Below are positions 26,645 through 36,522 of a DNA stretch of 64,000 bases, piece by piece. The number at the start of each line of letters is the position of its first letter. Positions within the stretch are counted from its first letter, which is position 1. The stretch covers positions 1,484,501-1,548,500 of the forward strand of contig NC_007775.1 of the NCBI RefSeq assembly GCF_000013205.1, given 5' to 3'. A model generated the notes under the pieces. The model had not been told where the DNA came from and searched no databases. It saw only the letters and a program-made list of their open reading frames with translations. Position numbers and translations under genes: made by a program. This DNA comes from Synechococcus sp. JA-3-3Ab (GTDB taxonomy: Bacteria; Cyanobacteriota; Cyanobacteriia; Thermostichales; Thermostichaceae).

Positions 26645-27133
26645 CTAGTCGGCGTCTTCGTTGCTCACAAAACCTGGGTTGTCCGGGGATCCACTGGGTG
26701 CGGGCGATTCCAGGGCGTGTTTGAGGGCATGCCAGGCCAGGTTGGCGCACTTGATGCGTACCGGGAACTGGGCAACTCCCTTCATGGCATTGAGGGAGCG
26801 GTACTCCCGCGGAAACTCTTCGCCGCCGCGCATCATGGCCTGGAAGCGCTCGACCAACTGCAGCGCTTCGGGGATGGTGCGCCCGCGCACGGCATCGGCC
26901 ATAAGATCGGCAGAAGCCAGGGCAATGGCGCAGCCCTCTCCCTCAAATTTGATATCGGCAATCCGCTCCTGGCCGGGATCCAATTGCAAGGTGAGGTCGA
27001 TGGTGTCGCCACAGGAGGGGTTATGGCCGCGTTGGCGACGATGAACCGGATCGACCCTGCCGAAGTTGCGGGGCTTTCTGTAGCGTTCCAGGATGACTTG
27101 CTGATAAAGTCCGCGCAGGTTGTCGAGAGGCAT
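26645..27133 (-). CDS. sufU: SufU-type iron-sulfur cluster scaffold/sulfur acceptor
   Basis: A 162-residue protein with the conserved three-cysteine arrangement of SufU: Cys41 and Asp43 in NPSCGD, Cys68 in GEGCAI, and Cys129 in RIKCANL. These bind zinc and accept sulfur from SufS in Gram-positive bacteria; cyanobacterial homologues are usually annotated NifU/SufU-like. The loop between Cys68 and Cys129 contains GEEFP rather than the long insertion of IscU, favouring SufU. The role is in Fe-S cluster assembly, with no partner gene nearby. Confidence 0.88.
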   Translation of the reverse strand: MPLDNLRGLYQQVILERYRKPRNFGRVDPVHRRQRGHNPSCGDTIDLTLQLDPGQERIADIKFEGEGCAIALASADLMADAVRGRTIPEALQLVERFQAMMRGGEEFPREYRSLNAMKGVAQFPVRIKCANLAWHALKHALESPAPSGSPDNPGFVSNEDAD

Positions 27134-27498
27134 TGTCGTTCCCGCTTGGTCGCTGCTTGGGCCAGAGCCCTATCCCCACCCTCCAGGGGCTACGGCTCCT
27201 TCCGGCCAATCTGGCTAGGCCCAAGCTAACTAACTTAATCTTAACCCTGTTCTCTGGGCTGCAACGGCGGGGCAAGGCAGGGCCTCCTCATCTCCCAGAT
27301 CAAGCGGGTGGATTTCGACGGCTGCCCCGCCCAGTTCTGCCGGAACCTGCTCCCTCCACCGGCAGCAGGGTAGGTCTTGGGCGGGGGCTGGCGGCCTTTT
27401 TCGCTGACCAGCAGGGCAACACGCCCAGGTGCCCAAAGTAGCTGCGACAGGCCGGGGGCCTCCAAGGCAAGTCCTAAAAAAGCCAGTTGCAGTAGAGT
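27134..27498. other. Gap without a convincing gene
   Basis: A 365-base gap between sufU and cobM. An open stretch continues in the cobM frame after its stop (about 75 codons, with ALLVSEKGRQPPP), but it has no good start and I see no family match. The right part is AT-richer near 27225-27245 (CTAACTTAATCTTAACCC on the plus strand), which might hold the sufU promoter. I see no hairpin or repeat of note. Confidence 0.4.
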
Positions 27499-28293
27499 CT
27501 AACGGTGCCGTTTGGGACGGAAGAGGTGGGCGTGGTCAGGGCTGTAGAGCCGCGAGCGGGCCGAGCCGGCTCCTGCCAAGCCCCGTAGGGCGGGACTGAT
27601 GAGGTAGAGCACGGTGCGCTCTAGGCCGGCTTGCCGGGTGAGGGCCGCCATCTCCGCCAGGGATCCCAGCCAGATCCGCTCGTCCGGCCAGCCCAGACGG
27701 TAGCAGATGGCCACAGGGGTATCGGCGGGATAGTGGGTCATTAGATCCGCCTGGGCCTGTTCCACATGGCGGGCGCTCAGATACAGACACAAAGAGGCGC
27801 GGCAGGCCGCTAGGCTGGCCAGGGCTTCTGCTTCCGGCACGCGCGTCCGACCGCTGGCGCGGGTGAGGATGACCGTCTGCACCAGCTCCGGCACCGTTAG
27901 CTCCACCTGCAAACGGGCGGCTGCCAGTTGAAAGGCGCTCACCCCCGGCACGATCTCAAAGGGGATCCCGGCCTCCGCCAGCCGAATCAGCAACTCGTGC
28001 AGAGCGCCGTAAAGAGACGGATCCCCATCCTGCAGCCGCACCACCCGCCGCCCCGCCTTAACCCGCTCCACCATCTGGGGCAGCAGCGTTTCCAAGGTGA
28101 GGGAGCGCGTGTCGATGGCCTCCACGTCGGGGCGACAATGGGCCAGCAGCCCCTCCGGCACCAAAGAGCCGGTATAGAATACTACATCTGCTTCTGAGAG
28201 TACTCTCTGGCCGCGCAGGGTAATCAGCTCGGGATCCCCAGGGCCGGCGCCGACAATGTGCACCGGCCAGTAGGACGAAGTCGGTTGGCTCAT
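27499..28293 (-). CDS. cobM: Precorrin-4/cobalt-precorrin-4 C11-methyltransferase
   Basis: A 264-residue S-adenosylmethionine-dependent methyltransferase of the corrin pathway, adding a methyl to C11. The family pattern is present: VHIVGAGPGDPELITLRGQ near the start, VVRLQDGDPSLYGALHE, and FEIVPGVSAFQLAAARL. The ATG at 28293 is preferred over one five codons earlier. The neighbours are not cobalamin genes; the MATE promoter lies divergently upstream. Confidence 0.92.
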   Translation of the reverse strand: MSQPTSSYWPVHIVGAGPGDPELITLRGQRVLSEADVVFYTGSLVPEGLLAHCRPDVEAIDTRSLTLETLLPQMVERVKAGRRVVRLQDGDPSLYGALHELLIRLAEAGIPFEIVPGVSAFQLAAARLQVELTVPELVQTVILTRASGRTRVPEAEALASLAACRASLCLYLSARHVEQAQADLMTHYPADTPVAICYRLGWPDERIWLGSLAEMAALTRQAGLERTVLYLISPALRGLAGAGSARSRLYSPDHAHLFRPKRHR

Positions 28294-28361
28294 CGGGTTT
28301 CTTCCCATCCTAGCAGCAGAGGGCTACCCCCGAGGATGGGATCCCCTGCAGGCTCTGTCCC

Positions 28362-28403
28362 TTGACCTGGCCTGTATTATGTGTAGTACAATAGAATACA
28401 GGC
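28362..28403 (+). promoter_or_regulatory. Promoter with flanking inverted repeat upstream of the MATE gene
   Basis: TTGACC (28362-28367) and TACAAT (28387-28392) fit -35 and -10 boxes with a 19-base spacer. The 9-base arms GCCTGTATT (28370-28378) and AATACAGGC (28395-28403) are perfect inverted repeats with a 16-base spacer that encloses the -10 box. The layout suggests a repressor site controlling the transporter. No candidate regulator lies next to it. Confidence 0.55.
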
Positions 28404-28456
28404 TGCCTGGGCAGAGGGTTGCGCGCTTTTGCGTGCCACGGGCGAGCAGGGAGGAC

Positions 28457-29877
28457 ATGGGAGTTGTAGCGCAGCGGCTGGATGCCCGCGGGATCCCAGG
28501 GGTGGATCATGGGGTTGTGCTGAGGTTGGCGATGCCCTTGGCGCTCAGCGCTGGCATTCAGGCGCTGATGGGCATAACCGACACCTGGTTTATCGGCCAG
28601 ATCTCCAGCCAAGCCTTGGCCGGGATGAACGCCGCTTGGTTGCCCACCCAAGTGGCCTTGACCCCTTTCATGAGTCTGGGGCGAGCAGTGCAAACCTTGG
28701 TGGCGCAAACCTACGCCGGCGGAGATCCGAAGGGGGCCTCTCGCTATGCCTGGTCGGGAGTTGAGCTGGGGTTGGGCCTATTGCCCCTTTGTGGCCTCTT
28801 GTCGCTGTTGGGGAGCTTGCTGTATTCAGGGCTGCCCCTGCCGGCGGGGGTGGCGGAGCAAGCGGCAGATTATTGGCAAGTTCGCGTTTGGGGGGGATCC
28901 GCTCTCTTGGGCAGCTTTGCCTTGGCGGGTTTTTTTAACGGCATTGGTTGCACCTGGATCACCCTGTGAGTGGCTGGAGCGTGCTGTTCAACGGCATCCT
29001 CAATGCCCTGTTCATTTTCGGCCTGGGCTGGGGGATTGCCGGAGCCGCCTGGGGCACGATCCTGTCGGAATACGGGGAGCTGGCCCTTTACCTGCTGCTG
29101 TTTCTCTCGGCCTGGATCCAGCGCGACTACGCTACGCGGCAAACCTGGCTTTTGGCTCACAAGTCCCTGCGGCCCTTGCTGCGGCTGGGCCTGCCGATGG
29201 GGATCTACGCTTTGGCGGACATGAGCTCTTTCACGGTGTTTCAGTTGCTGCTGGGCCAGTTGGGGGCTGTGGAGGGGGCAACGGCCCACCTGTGTCTGAT
29301 GTTGTCTCGCTTTGCCTATTTGCCGGCCCTCGGCTTGGAACAGGCGGCAACCGTCCTGGTGGGCCAGGCCGTTGGCGCCGGGCAGCCGGCTTGGGCGATG
29401 CGCTTGGGGAATGCGGTGATAGCCTGGACGGTCGGCTACATGGCCGTGATCGGCGGCGGGCTGGCGCTTTTTAGAGAAGCCTTGCTCGGCCTGTTCGTGG
29501 CCGGGACAGATGCCAACGCCGCGGCGATTGTGGAGTTGGGGGGGAGGCTTTTGCAGATCATCGCGGTTTCGTTTCTCTTCGATGGCATCAACTTCTCTGC
29601 CGCGGGATCCCTGCGCGGCGCGGGAGACGTGCGGGCCCCCATGGCGATCATGCTCGGGATGAGCTGGCTCTTTTTCTTGCCTTTGGCGCAGATGCTGATC
29701 TTTTCCCACAGTTGGATCCCCTTCCTGCCGGGGTTGGGATGGGGGGCTGTGGGGGGCTGGTTGGCCATGCTGATCTATGTCGCCGGCTTGGCCGGCCTGT
29801 TGCTCAGCCGCTGGCGCAGTCGGGTGTGGCAAAAGGCGGCTCTGCGTCAGGGCCATCGCCATAGTGAGTTGAGCTAG
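28457..29877 (+). pseudogene. Frameshifted MATE-family efflux transporter
   Basis: Two overlapping frames together make one MATE protein of about 470 residues. The first (from ATG 28457, preceded by AGGGAGG) covers MPLALSAGIQALMGITDTWF to AGFFNGIGCTWITL, then stops at 28969. The second continues SGWSVLFNGILNALFIFGLG to the end at 29877. Typical MATE proteins run through this point without a break, so a one-base-type frameshift lies near 28955-28970. MATE transporters export drugs or organic cations using Na+ or H+. A sequencing error or a programmed shift cannot be excluded. The stop overlaps the ispD stop in a shared CTAG. Confidence 0.85.
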
Positions 29878-30581
29878 CGCGCCAGCTCAAGGCGCTGCTG
29901 GAGAATTTGCTCGGCCAGCACCAGATCCCAGGGGGTGGTTAACTTCAGGTTAGACTCCTCCCCTTCCACGATGTAAACCGGCCAACCCAGCTTCTCGAAT
30001 AGGGCTGCGTCATCGGTTACCTGCCACCCCTGGGCCAGCGCCTCCCGATGGGCTTGCCACAACAGCGACAGGCGAAACCCCTGCGGCGTTTGGGCTGCCC
30101 ACAGCCGGCTGCGCTCCGGTGTCGATTGGATTTGGATCCCCTTGGGGCCGGTCTCGGTGACCTTGATCGTGTCCTTGACAGGGATCCCCGCGATGAGACC
30201 ATCCACCTGCTGCAAAGCAGCACTACAGCGATCGAATAACTTAGGGGTAGCCAGGCAGCGGGCCCCATCGTGGATCAACACCCGCTCTACTGTTCCCAGG
30301 TTATAGAGATACTCAACCCCCCTGTAAACCGACTCCTGCCGCGTCGCCCCCCCTTGTAAAAGCTGCACCGGCGTGGACAGATCCATTGCCGCCAGGATCT
30401 GCTCGATGGCCGGCCAATCGCCGGGTTGGGAGAGAATGCCGATCCACTCGATGGAGCTGGCTCGATCCGCAGCCTGCAACGTCCAAGCCAAAATTGGCTG
30501 ACCCAAGAGCGGCAGCAACAGCTTATTGACCGCAGCTCCCATTCGCTTGCCGCTGCCAGCCGCCGGGATCAGAAGGTGCAT
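29874..30581 (-). CDS. ispD: 2-C-methyl-D-erythritol 4-phosphate cytidylyltransferase
   Basis: A 235-residue enzyme of the MEP isoprenoid pathway, joining CTP to methylerythritol phosphate. The N-terminal CTP loop is IPAAGSGKRMG, and further conserved stretches are VLIHDGARCL, GIPVKDTIK, RLWAAQTPQGF and VTDDAALFE. I chose the ATG at 30581 because it starts at the conserved strand; the frame from 30734 adds an unlikely leader. It is convergent with the MATE pseudogene, and the stop codons overlap. Confidence 0.95.
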   Translation of the reverse strand: MHLLIPAAGSGKRMGAAVNKLLLPLLGQPILAWTLQAADRASSIEWIGILSQPGDWPAIEQILAAMDLSTPVQLLQGGATRQESVYRGVEYLYNLGTVERVLIHDGARCLATPKLFDRCSAALQQVDGLIAGIPVKDTIKVTETGPKGIQIQSTPERSRLWAAQTPQGFRLSLLWQAHREALAQGWQVTDDAALFEKLGWPVYIVEGEESNLKLTTPWDLVLAEQILQQRLELAR

Positions 30582-30641
30582 GGGATCCAAAAGCGCATTC
30601 AACCGGATCCCAGTGTACTGCTTGAGGTCAACAAGCCACAA

Positions 30642-30671
30642 AAGAGAGGGCCAGACCTGACCCCCTCTCTT
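30642..30671 (-). terminator. Terminator of amt
   Basis: The arms AAGAGAGGG (30642-30650) and CCCTCTCTT (30663-30671) pair perfectly. On the minus strand the stem runs into TTTTGTGG, a short T tail. It sits about 60 bases beyond the amt stop. Confidence 0.65.
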
Positions 30672-30730
30672 GATTTTCAGTCCTGTGTCGCTCAGATCCG
30701 ACAGCCTCCCGTCGAACCGAGCGCAACAGC

Positions 30731-32137
30731 TCAAGCTCCCTCCACCTCGGTGGCAGCAGTAACGAAGTCAGGGTAGGCTATGTTGCCGTGCTCGCCCACA
30801 TCCAAACCGGCAATCTCTTCCTCGGCGCTGACGCGCAAGCCAACAGTTACCTTGAGGATTAAAAACAGGATTAGACAGGTGAAGAAGGGCCAGAAGAAGA
30901 GAACGAGAGCGCCTACCACCTGCACGCCGAACTGTGCCCAGGTAACCTCTGAATTGGCGTGGGCAAACCAAGGGATCCCTGCTGCCAACACCCCCCAGAT
31001 ACCACAGGTGCCATGCACGGAAACCGCGCCCACTGGGTCATCAATTTTCAGCGTCGTATCCAAAATCACCGCGGAGAGCACCACGAGGATTCCGGCCACC
31101 GAGCCAATGATCAAGGCCCCCAGCGGATGAACTGTATTGCAAGGGGCAGTGATGCCCACCAAGCCCGCCAGCACCCCGTTGGCGCCAAAGGTCATGTCTG
31201 GCTTGCCAAAATGCACCCAGCAGGTGATTGTCGCCCCAATGGCCCCCGCTGACGCGGCTAGCAACGTATTCATGGCAACCCAGCCAATGTCTGCATTCGC
31301 AGCAGTGGTCGAGCCAGCGTTGAACCCAATCCAGCCCAAGGCGAGGATAAACACCCCCAACATCCCCAGCGGCAGGTTGTGGCCAGGGATCGCCCGCGGT
31401 TCTCCATTAGGGCCGTACTTGCCAATGCGAGGGCCGAGCACAATGGCGCCTGCCAAGGCCGCAGCGCCGCCTACCAAATGCACCACCCCCGATCCAGCGA
31501 AATCAATGTAGCCCAGATTTTCCAGCCAGCCAACTGTGCCGCCGTTGTAGTCCCCAAACAGGCCGTTCCAAGCCCACCCCCCGGATATGGGGTAGATGAT
31601 GGCGGAGATAAAGAGCGAGTAGATCAAGTAGGCCAAGAACTTGGTGCGCTCTGCCATCGCTCCGGAAACAATGGTGGCGGCGGTAGCGGCAAACACCATC
31701 TGGAAGACAAAGAAAGTAAAGGGCCAGCCATCTGCCTCGTAAGCCTGCTGCCAGCCAAAAGCAAACCAGTCAGTGCCGAAGAAGCCAGTACTTTTGCCGA
31801 ACATGAGGCCAAACCCGATGAACCAGAAGGCGCAACAGCCCATGCAGAAGTCCATCAAGTTCTTCATCATGATGTTGGCGGCGTTCTTGGCGCGGGTAAA
31901 GCCCGTCTCCACCATGGCGAACCCCGCCTGCATGAAGAACACCAAGGCTGCTGCCACGATCGTCCAAACAATGTCAGCGTGTTTCTGAACTGCCTCGGCC
32001 TCTTGAGCAAAGGCAGTTCCCTGGCCGAATAGAAAGACCAGCGCAGCCATTAGAGCAGCAGTCAGACTCCACCTGGCCGGTCGCCAGAGCCACTGGGGCA
32101 CCTGGCTCTTGAGCTTTTGGATCATTGTTGTACTCAT
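30731..32137 (-). CDS. amt: Ammonium transporter Amt
   Basis: A 468-residue membrane protein that takes up ammonium. A hydrophobic leader ending GTAFAQEAEA is followed by eleven predicted helices. The pore's twin histidines are visible in GSGVVHLVGGAAAL and VSVHGTCGIWG; GNADIGW-like and AFWFIGFGLMFG segments also match the family. I chose the ATG at 32137 with AGGTGAG upstream. It lies 151 bases downstream of glnB, and PII proteins are known to block Amt channels, so the pair probably works together. Confidence 0.96.
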   Translation of the reverse strand: MSTTMIQKLKSQVPQWLWRPARWSLTAALMAALVFLFGQGTAFAQEAEAVQKHADIVWTIVAAALVFFMQAGFAMVETGFTRAKNAANIMMKNLMDFCMGCCAFWFIGFGLMFGKSTGFFGTDWFAFGWQQAYEADGWPFTFFVFQMVFAATAATIVSGAMAERTKFLAYLIYSLFISAIIYPISGGWAWNGLFGDYNGGTVGWLENLGYIDFAGSGVVHLVGGAAALAGAIVLGPRIGKYGPNGEPRAIPGHNLPLGMLGVFILALGWIGFNAGSTTAANADIGWVAMNTLLAASAGAIGATITCWVHFGKPDMTFGANGVLAGLVGITAPCNTVHPLGALIIGSVAGILVVLSAVILDTTLKIDDPVGAVSVHGTCGIWGVLAAGIPWFAHANSEVTWAQFGVQVVGALVLFFWPFFTCLILFLILKVTVGLRVSAEEEIAGLDVGEHGNIAYPDFVTAATEVEGA

Positions 32138-32288
32138 GCTTTTGGACTCACCTAAAGGGACAGTACTTCTCAAAAGACGTTACCCGGAAAGTGGGGCAAG
32201 AACACCTCATCAGAGATACAGCAAAAGAGACATGCAGCAAACCCCCACAAGGCTCAGGACGGGTAGCCCAAACCCCAAAGATCCCTCC

Positions 32289-32654
<366 letters not shown>

Positions 32655-32686
32655 CTAATTTCTAACACTACCAACACCTGTGAATT

Positions 32687-32700
32687 GTAAAAACGGATAC
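32687..32700 (-). promoter_or_regulatory. NtcA box upstream of glnB
   Basis: The sequence GTAAAAACGGATAC is a perfect GTA-N8-TAC palindrome, 60 bases upstream of the glnB start. NtcA activator sites usually lie about 20-24 bases before a TA-N3-T -10 box; TAGTGT lies 16 and TAGAAA 22 bases downstream, neither ideal. Nitrogen-dependent activation of glnB and amt is likely. Confidence 0.65.
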
Positions 32701-32778
32701 ATTTTTTATCTCCTACTGAAGATGCTTACCACTCTGGGTTGGCTCCCGTCAAGACTGGAAGGTCAAGCTTAAGCTACC

Positions 32779-34194
32779 CTAACGGGAGGAAGCCTCCGAT
32801 GGGGGCTCACCAACATCCACGGGCGGCTGAGGGCTAAGAGAGGCCAAGCTGGCTGTAATGAGCGCTACCGCAAGCCACCACAGCATTTGTACCTGTGGAC
32901 GATACCAGATGGTATCCACCAAGCCGTGGACCATCATGCCGGTGCAAGCGGCCAAGCCCGCTGCCACCCACAGACCCTGGGGATCCCGCAAGTTGAGCAA
33001 AGTTTTCCAGCATCTCCAGCCGTGATCCCAGAGCACCAAGAGGAACCAGGCGAAAGTTAAGGAGCCGATGAAGCCAGTCTCCACGGTGAGCTGCAGAGGC
33101 ACCGAATAGGCTCCGAGGGCGCTGAAGTTGCCTCGTTGGTAAAGGGGGTAGACGCGGTTAAAGGCGACATTACCGGGGCCGATCCCCAAGATGGGAAAGT
33201 CGCGGATCATGTCCAAGACCGCCGCCCAGACGTTGATCCGAAAGTTGTTGCTGGTGTCTAGCCGCCCCCAAAAAAGGCTCTGCACCCGCAGCCGCAGGGA
33301 GCGTACCGTCAGGATCCCGAGCAACAGAGCAGCCCCCCCTCCGCCCAACAGGGCCGGCAAGGCCCAACGCCGCCAGCGGGCTGGCAAATCGACAGAATGC
33401 CACTGTGCCAACAGCACGGCCATCAGGGTGAGCGTGGCCAGCCCCCCAATCCAGGCGCCACGACTGTAGGTGAGCAACAGGCAAATCAGGTTCACCGCCG
33501 TCGTAAACCCGGCCAGGAGTTTCGCCCCCCAACTGGGCCAAATCCAAGTGGCGGCCAGCCCCAGAGGAATGACCGGGATCAAGTAGCCCCCATACAGATT
33601 TGGATTGCGCAGATAGCTGTACACCCGCGTCAGACCCGCCAAACCCGACTCCGGATCCACCCAGGTGGCCAGCTCGGCAGCCCCGTAAAAGTATTGCCGC
33701 AGGCCATAGACCCCCATCGCCAAGCTGACCAAAAGCAGGGATCCGACGATCCAATCCCGAAACTGCAGTTGGCGAAGCAGACGCTGCAGCAGCAGATAGC
33801 CGGCCAGGTAGAGCGTCAACTTCAGCCAGCCCTCCCGCGCTGCATAGGGAACCGGCGAAAGGATCGTGGCCAGGGTGGCAATTCCCCAAAACAGGCCTAG
33901 GGGCAGATGGACGGGCAGCCAAGTTGGGGTTTCCACCAGCCAGCCCAAGACCACAAGCGCCGCCATGGCCAGCAAAATCAGACCTAGGATGCCGGTGGAG
34001 CTTTGCGCCGAAAAGACCCAATACAGCAGCACCAGGCCCAAACCGATCCAGTCAGAGGTTTGCACCAGTAGGCTGCTTTTGCCCCAACTCCGCAGGGATC
34101 CCGACACTCGGCTTAAAAGGCTGCCCTGCCACCAGGACTCGATAGGAAAATCCCGCAGCAGCAGGCCGCGCCACAGTCGCGTTGCTCGTTCCAT
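32779..34194 (-). CDS. ictB: IctB-like O-antigen ligase family membrane protein
   Basis: About 471 residues with ten or more membrane helices. Conserved family features are AREGWLKLTLYLAGYLLLQ, GLTRVYSYLRNPNLYGGYL and FPILGIGPGNVAFNRVYP. IctB was first proposed as a bicarbonate transporter in cyanobacteria, but it belongs to the O-antigen ligase-like superfamily and its real activity is unsettled. I chose the ATG at 34194; the frame is open to 34362 but the added 56 residues have no family match. Confidence 0.85.
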   Translation of the reverse strand: MERATRLWRGLLLRDFPIESWWQGSLLSRVSGSLRSWGKSSLLVQTSDWIGLGLVLLYWVFSAQSSTGILGLILLAMAALVVLGWLVETPTWLPVHLPLGLFWGIATLATILSPVPYAAREGWLKLTLYLAGYLLLQRLLRQLQFRDWIVGSLLLVSLAMGVYGLRQYFYGAAELATWVDPESGLAGLTRVYSYLRNPNLYGGYLIPVIPLGLAATWIWPSWGAKLLAGFTTAVNLICLLLTYSRGAWIGGLATLTLMAVLLAQWHSVDLPARWRRWALPALLGGGGAALLLGILTVRSLRLRVQSLFWGRLDTSNNFRINVWAAVLDMIRDFPILGIGPGNVAFNRVYPLYQRGNFSALGAYSVPLQLTVETGFIGSLTFAWFLLVLWDHGWRCWKTLLNLRDPQGLWVAAGLAACTGMMVHGLVDTIWYRPQVQMLWWLAVALITASLASLSPQPPVDVGEPPSEASSR

Positions 34195-34354
34195 GGCTCC
34201 TTCCAGCGCCCTGGGCACTTGTGCTTCAGGCCTATCTTCCGAGTTTATCTCCCCAGCGAACAGGGGCAAGGGCGGGAAGGCAAGCGGGATCCCCCTTCTA
34301 GAACTCGCAGACTCATTGCTAGAGTTAGCTGCCTCGCCGACCTCGAAGCGCCCT

Positions 34355-34564
34355 TTAGGCAAACGAGGCTAGCGGGTGGGGCTGGGATTTCCCAACCTCT
34401 TCAGAGTTGAAAGGGGAAACCCCTGCTCCCAACTGGCCTGCATTGAAGACTTGGGGATTACAATAATGAATTTGCACACGAATAGGCCGGCCTAAACCCA
34501 GAGCAGATCCCAGGCAGCGGGCTAAAACCTGCACCTTGAACTCCAGTTCGCCAATGGTGTCCAT
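34355..34564 (-). CDS. Possible small hypothetical protein
   Basis: A 69-residue frame starting MDTIGELEFKVQVLARCLGS. The minus strand has GGAGGGAGGG about 10 bases before the ATG. The first 45 residues look amphipathic and protein-like (FKVQVLARCLGSALGL, RVQIHYCNPQVF). I recognise no family. The gene lies 160 bases upstream of ictB on the same strand. Confidence 0.4.
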   Translation of the reverse strand: MDTIGELEFKVQVLARCLGSALGLGRPIRVQIHYCNPQVFNAGQLGAGVSPFNSEEVGKSQPHPLASFA

Positions 34565-34834
34565 ACGCTTGCAGCCCTCCCTCCAACCCCGTCTCTAAGC
34601 CCAGCTTAGGAGAAGATTGATGATAGTTCTTCAGTGGGAATACAGAATTTGCCAAGCTAGATCATGTAAAGCTGGCGTTTTTTTAGAGAGAAAAGAAGCT
34701 GAAACTTGGCCAGGCTTTCTCCGGAAGATCCCGGATAAAGACCCGGAACCTGCCGCTGATTAACGTAAGCAAAATAACGCCTAGAGAAACTACGGAAAAA
34801 AGCTGGAGACCAAGCTGAGGGGACTTGGGGGAGT

Positions 34835-35812
34835 ATGCCTGTCTACCTTTACTGGGGAGATGACACCTATCGGCTGATGCAGGCGGTGCACCAGTTGCGG
34901 GAGCAAGTGCTGGATCCCGACTGGGCCGCTTTTAACTACGATCGCCTGCCGCCGGAGTCCACACTGGCCGGACTTAACCTGGCCATGACCCCGCCCCTGG
35001 GATCCAACGCTCGCCTGGTTTGGCTGGAAGAGACGACGCTCACCCAGGATTGTCCGGAAGAGTGGGTAAGGGAACTGGAGCGGACGTTAGCCTCTTTACC
35101 CCCCACCACCCATTTGTTGTTGACCACCCGCAACAAGCCCGATGGACGGCTCAAATCCACCAAGCTCCTCAAGCAAGTGGCCCTTGCCCGCGAGTTTCCC
35201 CAACTGGCCCCCTGGGATGAAGAGGGTATCCTGAGGCAGGTATACAGCGAGGCCCGGCAGCGGGATCTCAAGCTCAGCCCAGAGGCAGCCCAGAAGTTGG
35301 CGGAAGCCGTGGGCAACGACTCCCGCCGCTTGGCGATGGAACTGGAAAAGCTGGCTTTGTTTACGGTCAACCAACGGGATCCCATCTCCCCTGAGCAAAT
35401 CGAGGCTTTGGTGCCCGCCAGCGCCTACAACAGCTTTCAACTGGCCGCCTCCCTGCGCCAGGGCAACTTGGATCAGGCCCTGCGCATCCTGGCCCATCTT
35501 TTGGATCACAACGAGCCGGCCCTGAAGATCCTGGCGGTGTTGGTGGGGCAATTTCGCACCTGGCTGTGGGTAAAGCTATTGCTGGAGGAGGGAGAACGGG
35601 ATCCCAAAGTCATCGCCCAAAAAGCAGAGATTGCCAATCCCAACCGGGTTTATTTTCTCCAAAAAGAGGTGGGATCCCTAAAAAGCTCGGCGCTGCTGCA
35701 GGTGATGCAGCAACTTTTACAACTGGAGTATCAGCTCAAGCAAGGTCAACCGGAGCGAGAAGTGTTTCAAGAGGCTCTGATCCAGATTGTGGCCATTCTC
35801 CAGAAATCCTGA
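34835..35812 (+). CDS. holA: DNA polymerase III delta subunit
   Basis: A 325-residue clamp-loader subunit that opens the sliding clamp. It starts MPVYLYWGDDTYRLMQAVHQ, with the degenerate P-loop region typical of HolA, followed by FNYDRLP, LLLTTRNKPDGRLKSTKLL, and EKLALFT. The C-terminal helical collar contains LLDHNEPALKILAVLVGQFRTW. Length matches the family. It is preceded by a 270-base gap that I cannot fill with a gene. Confidence 0.93.
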   Translation: MPVYLYWGDDTYRLMQAVHQLREQVLDPDWAAFNYDRLPPESTLAGLNLAMTPPLGSNARLVWLEETTLTQDCPEEWVRELERTLASLPPTTHLLLTTRNKPDGRLKSTKLLKQVALAREFPQLAPWDEEGILRQVYSEARQRDLKLSPEAAQKLAEAVGNDSRRLAMELEKLALFTVNQRDPISPEQIEALVPASAYNSFQLAASLRQGNLDQALRILAHLLDHNEPALKILAVLVGQFRTWLWVKLLLEEGERDPKVIAQKAEIANPNRVYFLQKEVGSLKSSALLQVMQQLLQLEYQLKQGQPEREVFQEALIQIVAILQKS

Positions 35813-35898
35813 GCCTTTTCGTTCAGGGACAGTTCTAGCAACGGGCAGCCTACCCACCGGGATCAGATCCTTCACCAGGGAGGATCCCTCTTCGGAAC

Positions 35899-36522
35899 TC
35901 AGAGTAGGTAGAGCAGGATAAACAGCACAATCCAAACCCCATCCACAAAGTGCCAGTAGATCTCAGCAGCCTCGACGCCAAAGTAGTGTTGGGCGCTGTA
36001 GTGACCCGGCTTCAGGGATCGCCAAAGCACCGCCAAAATAAACAGCAGCCCCGCCGCCACATGTAGCCCGTGAAACCCGGTCAAGACATAGAAGGTGCTG
36101 GCAAACAAGTTGGTGGTAAGGCCAAACTCCAGGTGGCTGTACTCGTAGAGCTGCCCGGCCAAGAAAATCGCACCCATCAGGGCAGTGAGGGCAAACCACA
36201 GCCGTAGCCCCTTGACGTTATTGGCCTGGATGGCGGGCTTGGCCTGGTGGATAACCAAGCTGCTGGCGAGCAAAATCGCCGTGTTGATCCCAGGCAAGAG
36301 CAATTCCCGCTCCGGCGTCCCTTCCGGCGGCCAGACGGGGGCCGTGAGGCTGTAAGCCAAGTAGGCCATGAACAGGCCCAAGAATAAGCAGCCTTCCGCC
36401 ACCAAGAACATCAGCAGACCAAAAATGCGATGATCTGGGTGCTCAGCGTGAGCGGTGTGGGCCTGAGTGTGGCCCGCTATCAAGGCATCAGCAGCAAGGG
36501 ATCCTTGCATATTCTTCTCCAC
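35899..36522 (-). CDS. ctaE: Cytochrome c oxidase subunit III
   Basis: A 207-residue membrane protein of the terminal oxidase. Predicted helices and conserved stretches are FGLLMFLVAEGCLFLGLFMAY, HLEFGLTTNLFASTFYVLTGFHGLHV, and YWHFVDGVWIVLFILLYLL at the end. The gene follows ctaD after 104 bases on the same strand. The five-helix length is normal for cyanobacteria. Confidence 0.96.
   Translation of the reverse strand: MEKNMQGSLAADALIAGHTQAHTAHAEHPDHRIFGLLMFLVAEGCLFLGLFMAYLAYSLTAPVWPPEGTPERELLLPGINTAILLASSLVIHQAKPAIQANNVKGLRLWFALTALMGAIFLAGQLYEYSHLEFGLTTNLFASTFYVLTGFHGLHVAAGLLFILAVLWRSLKPGHYSAQHYFGVEAAEIYWHFVDGVWIVLFILLYLL

Noticed and set aside
27241-27465. Minus-strand open stretch continuing in frame after the cobM stop
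   Set aside because: CobM already has its normal C-terminus and the stretch has no convincing start or family pattern; it may be a relic but I cannot show it.
28948-29877. Second MATE fragment as an independent gene
   Set aside because: It lacks the N-terminal half of a MATE protein and fits exactly onto the first fragment, so a frameshift is the simpler explanation.
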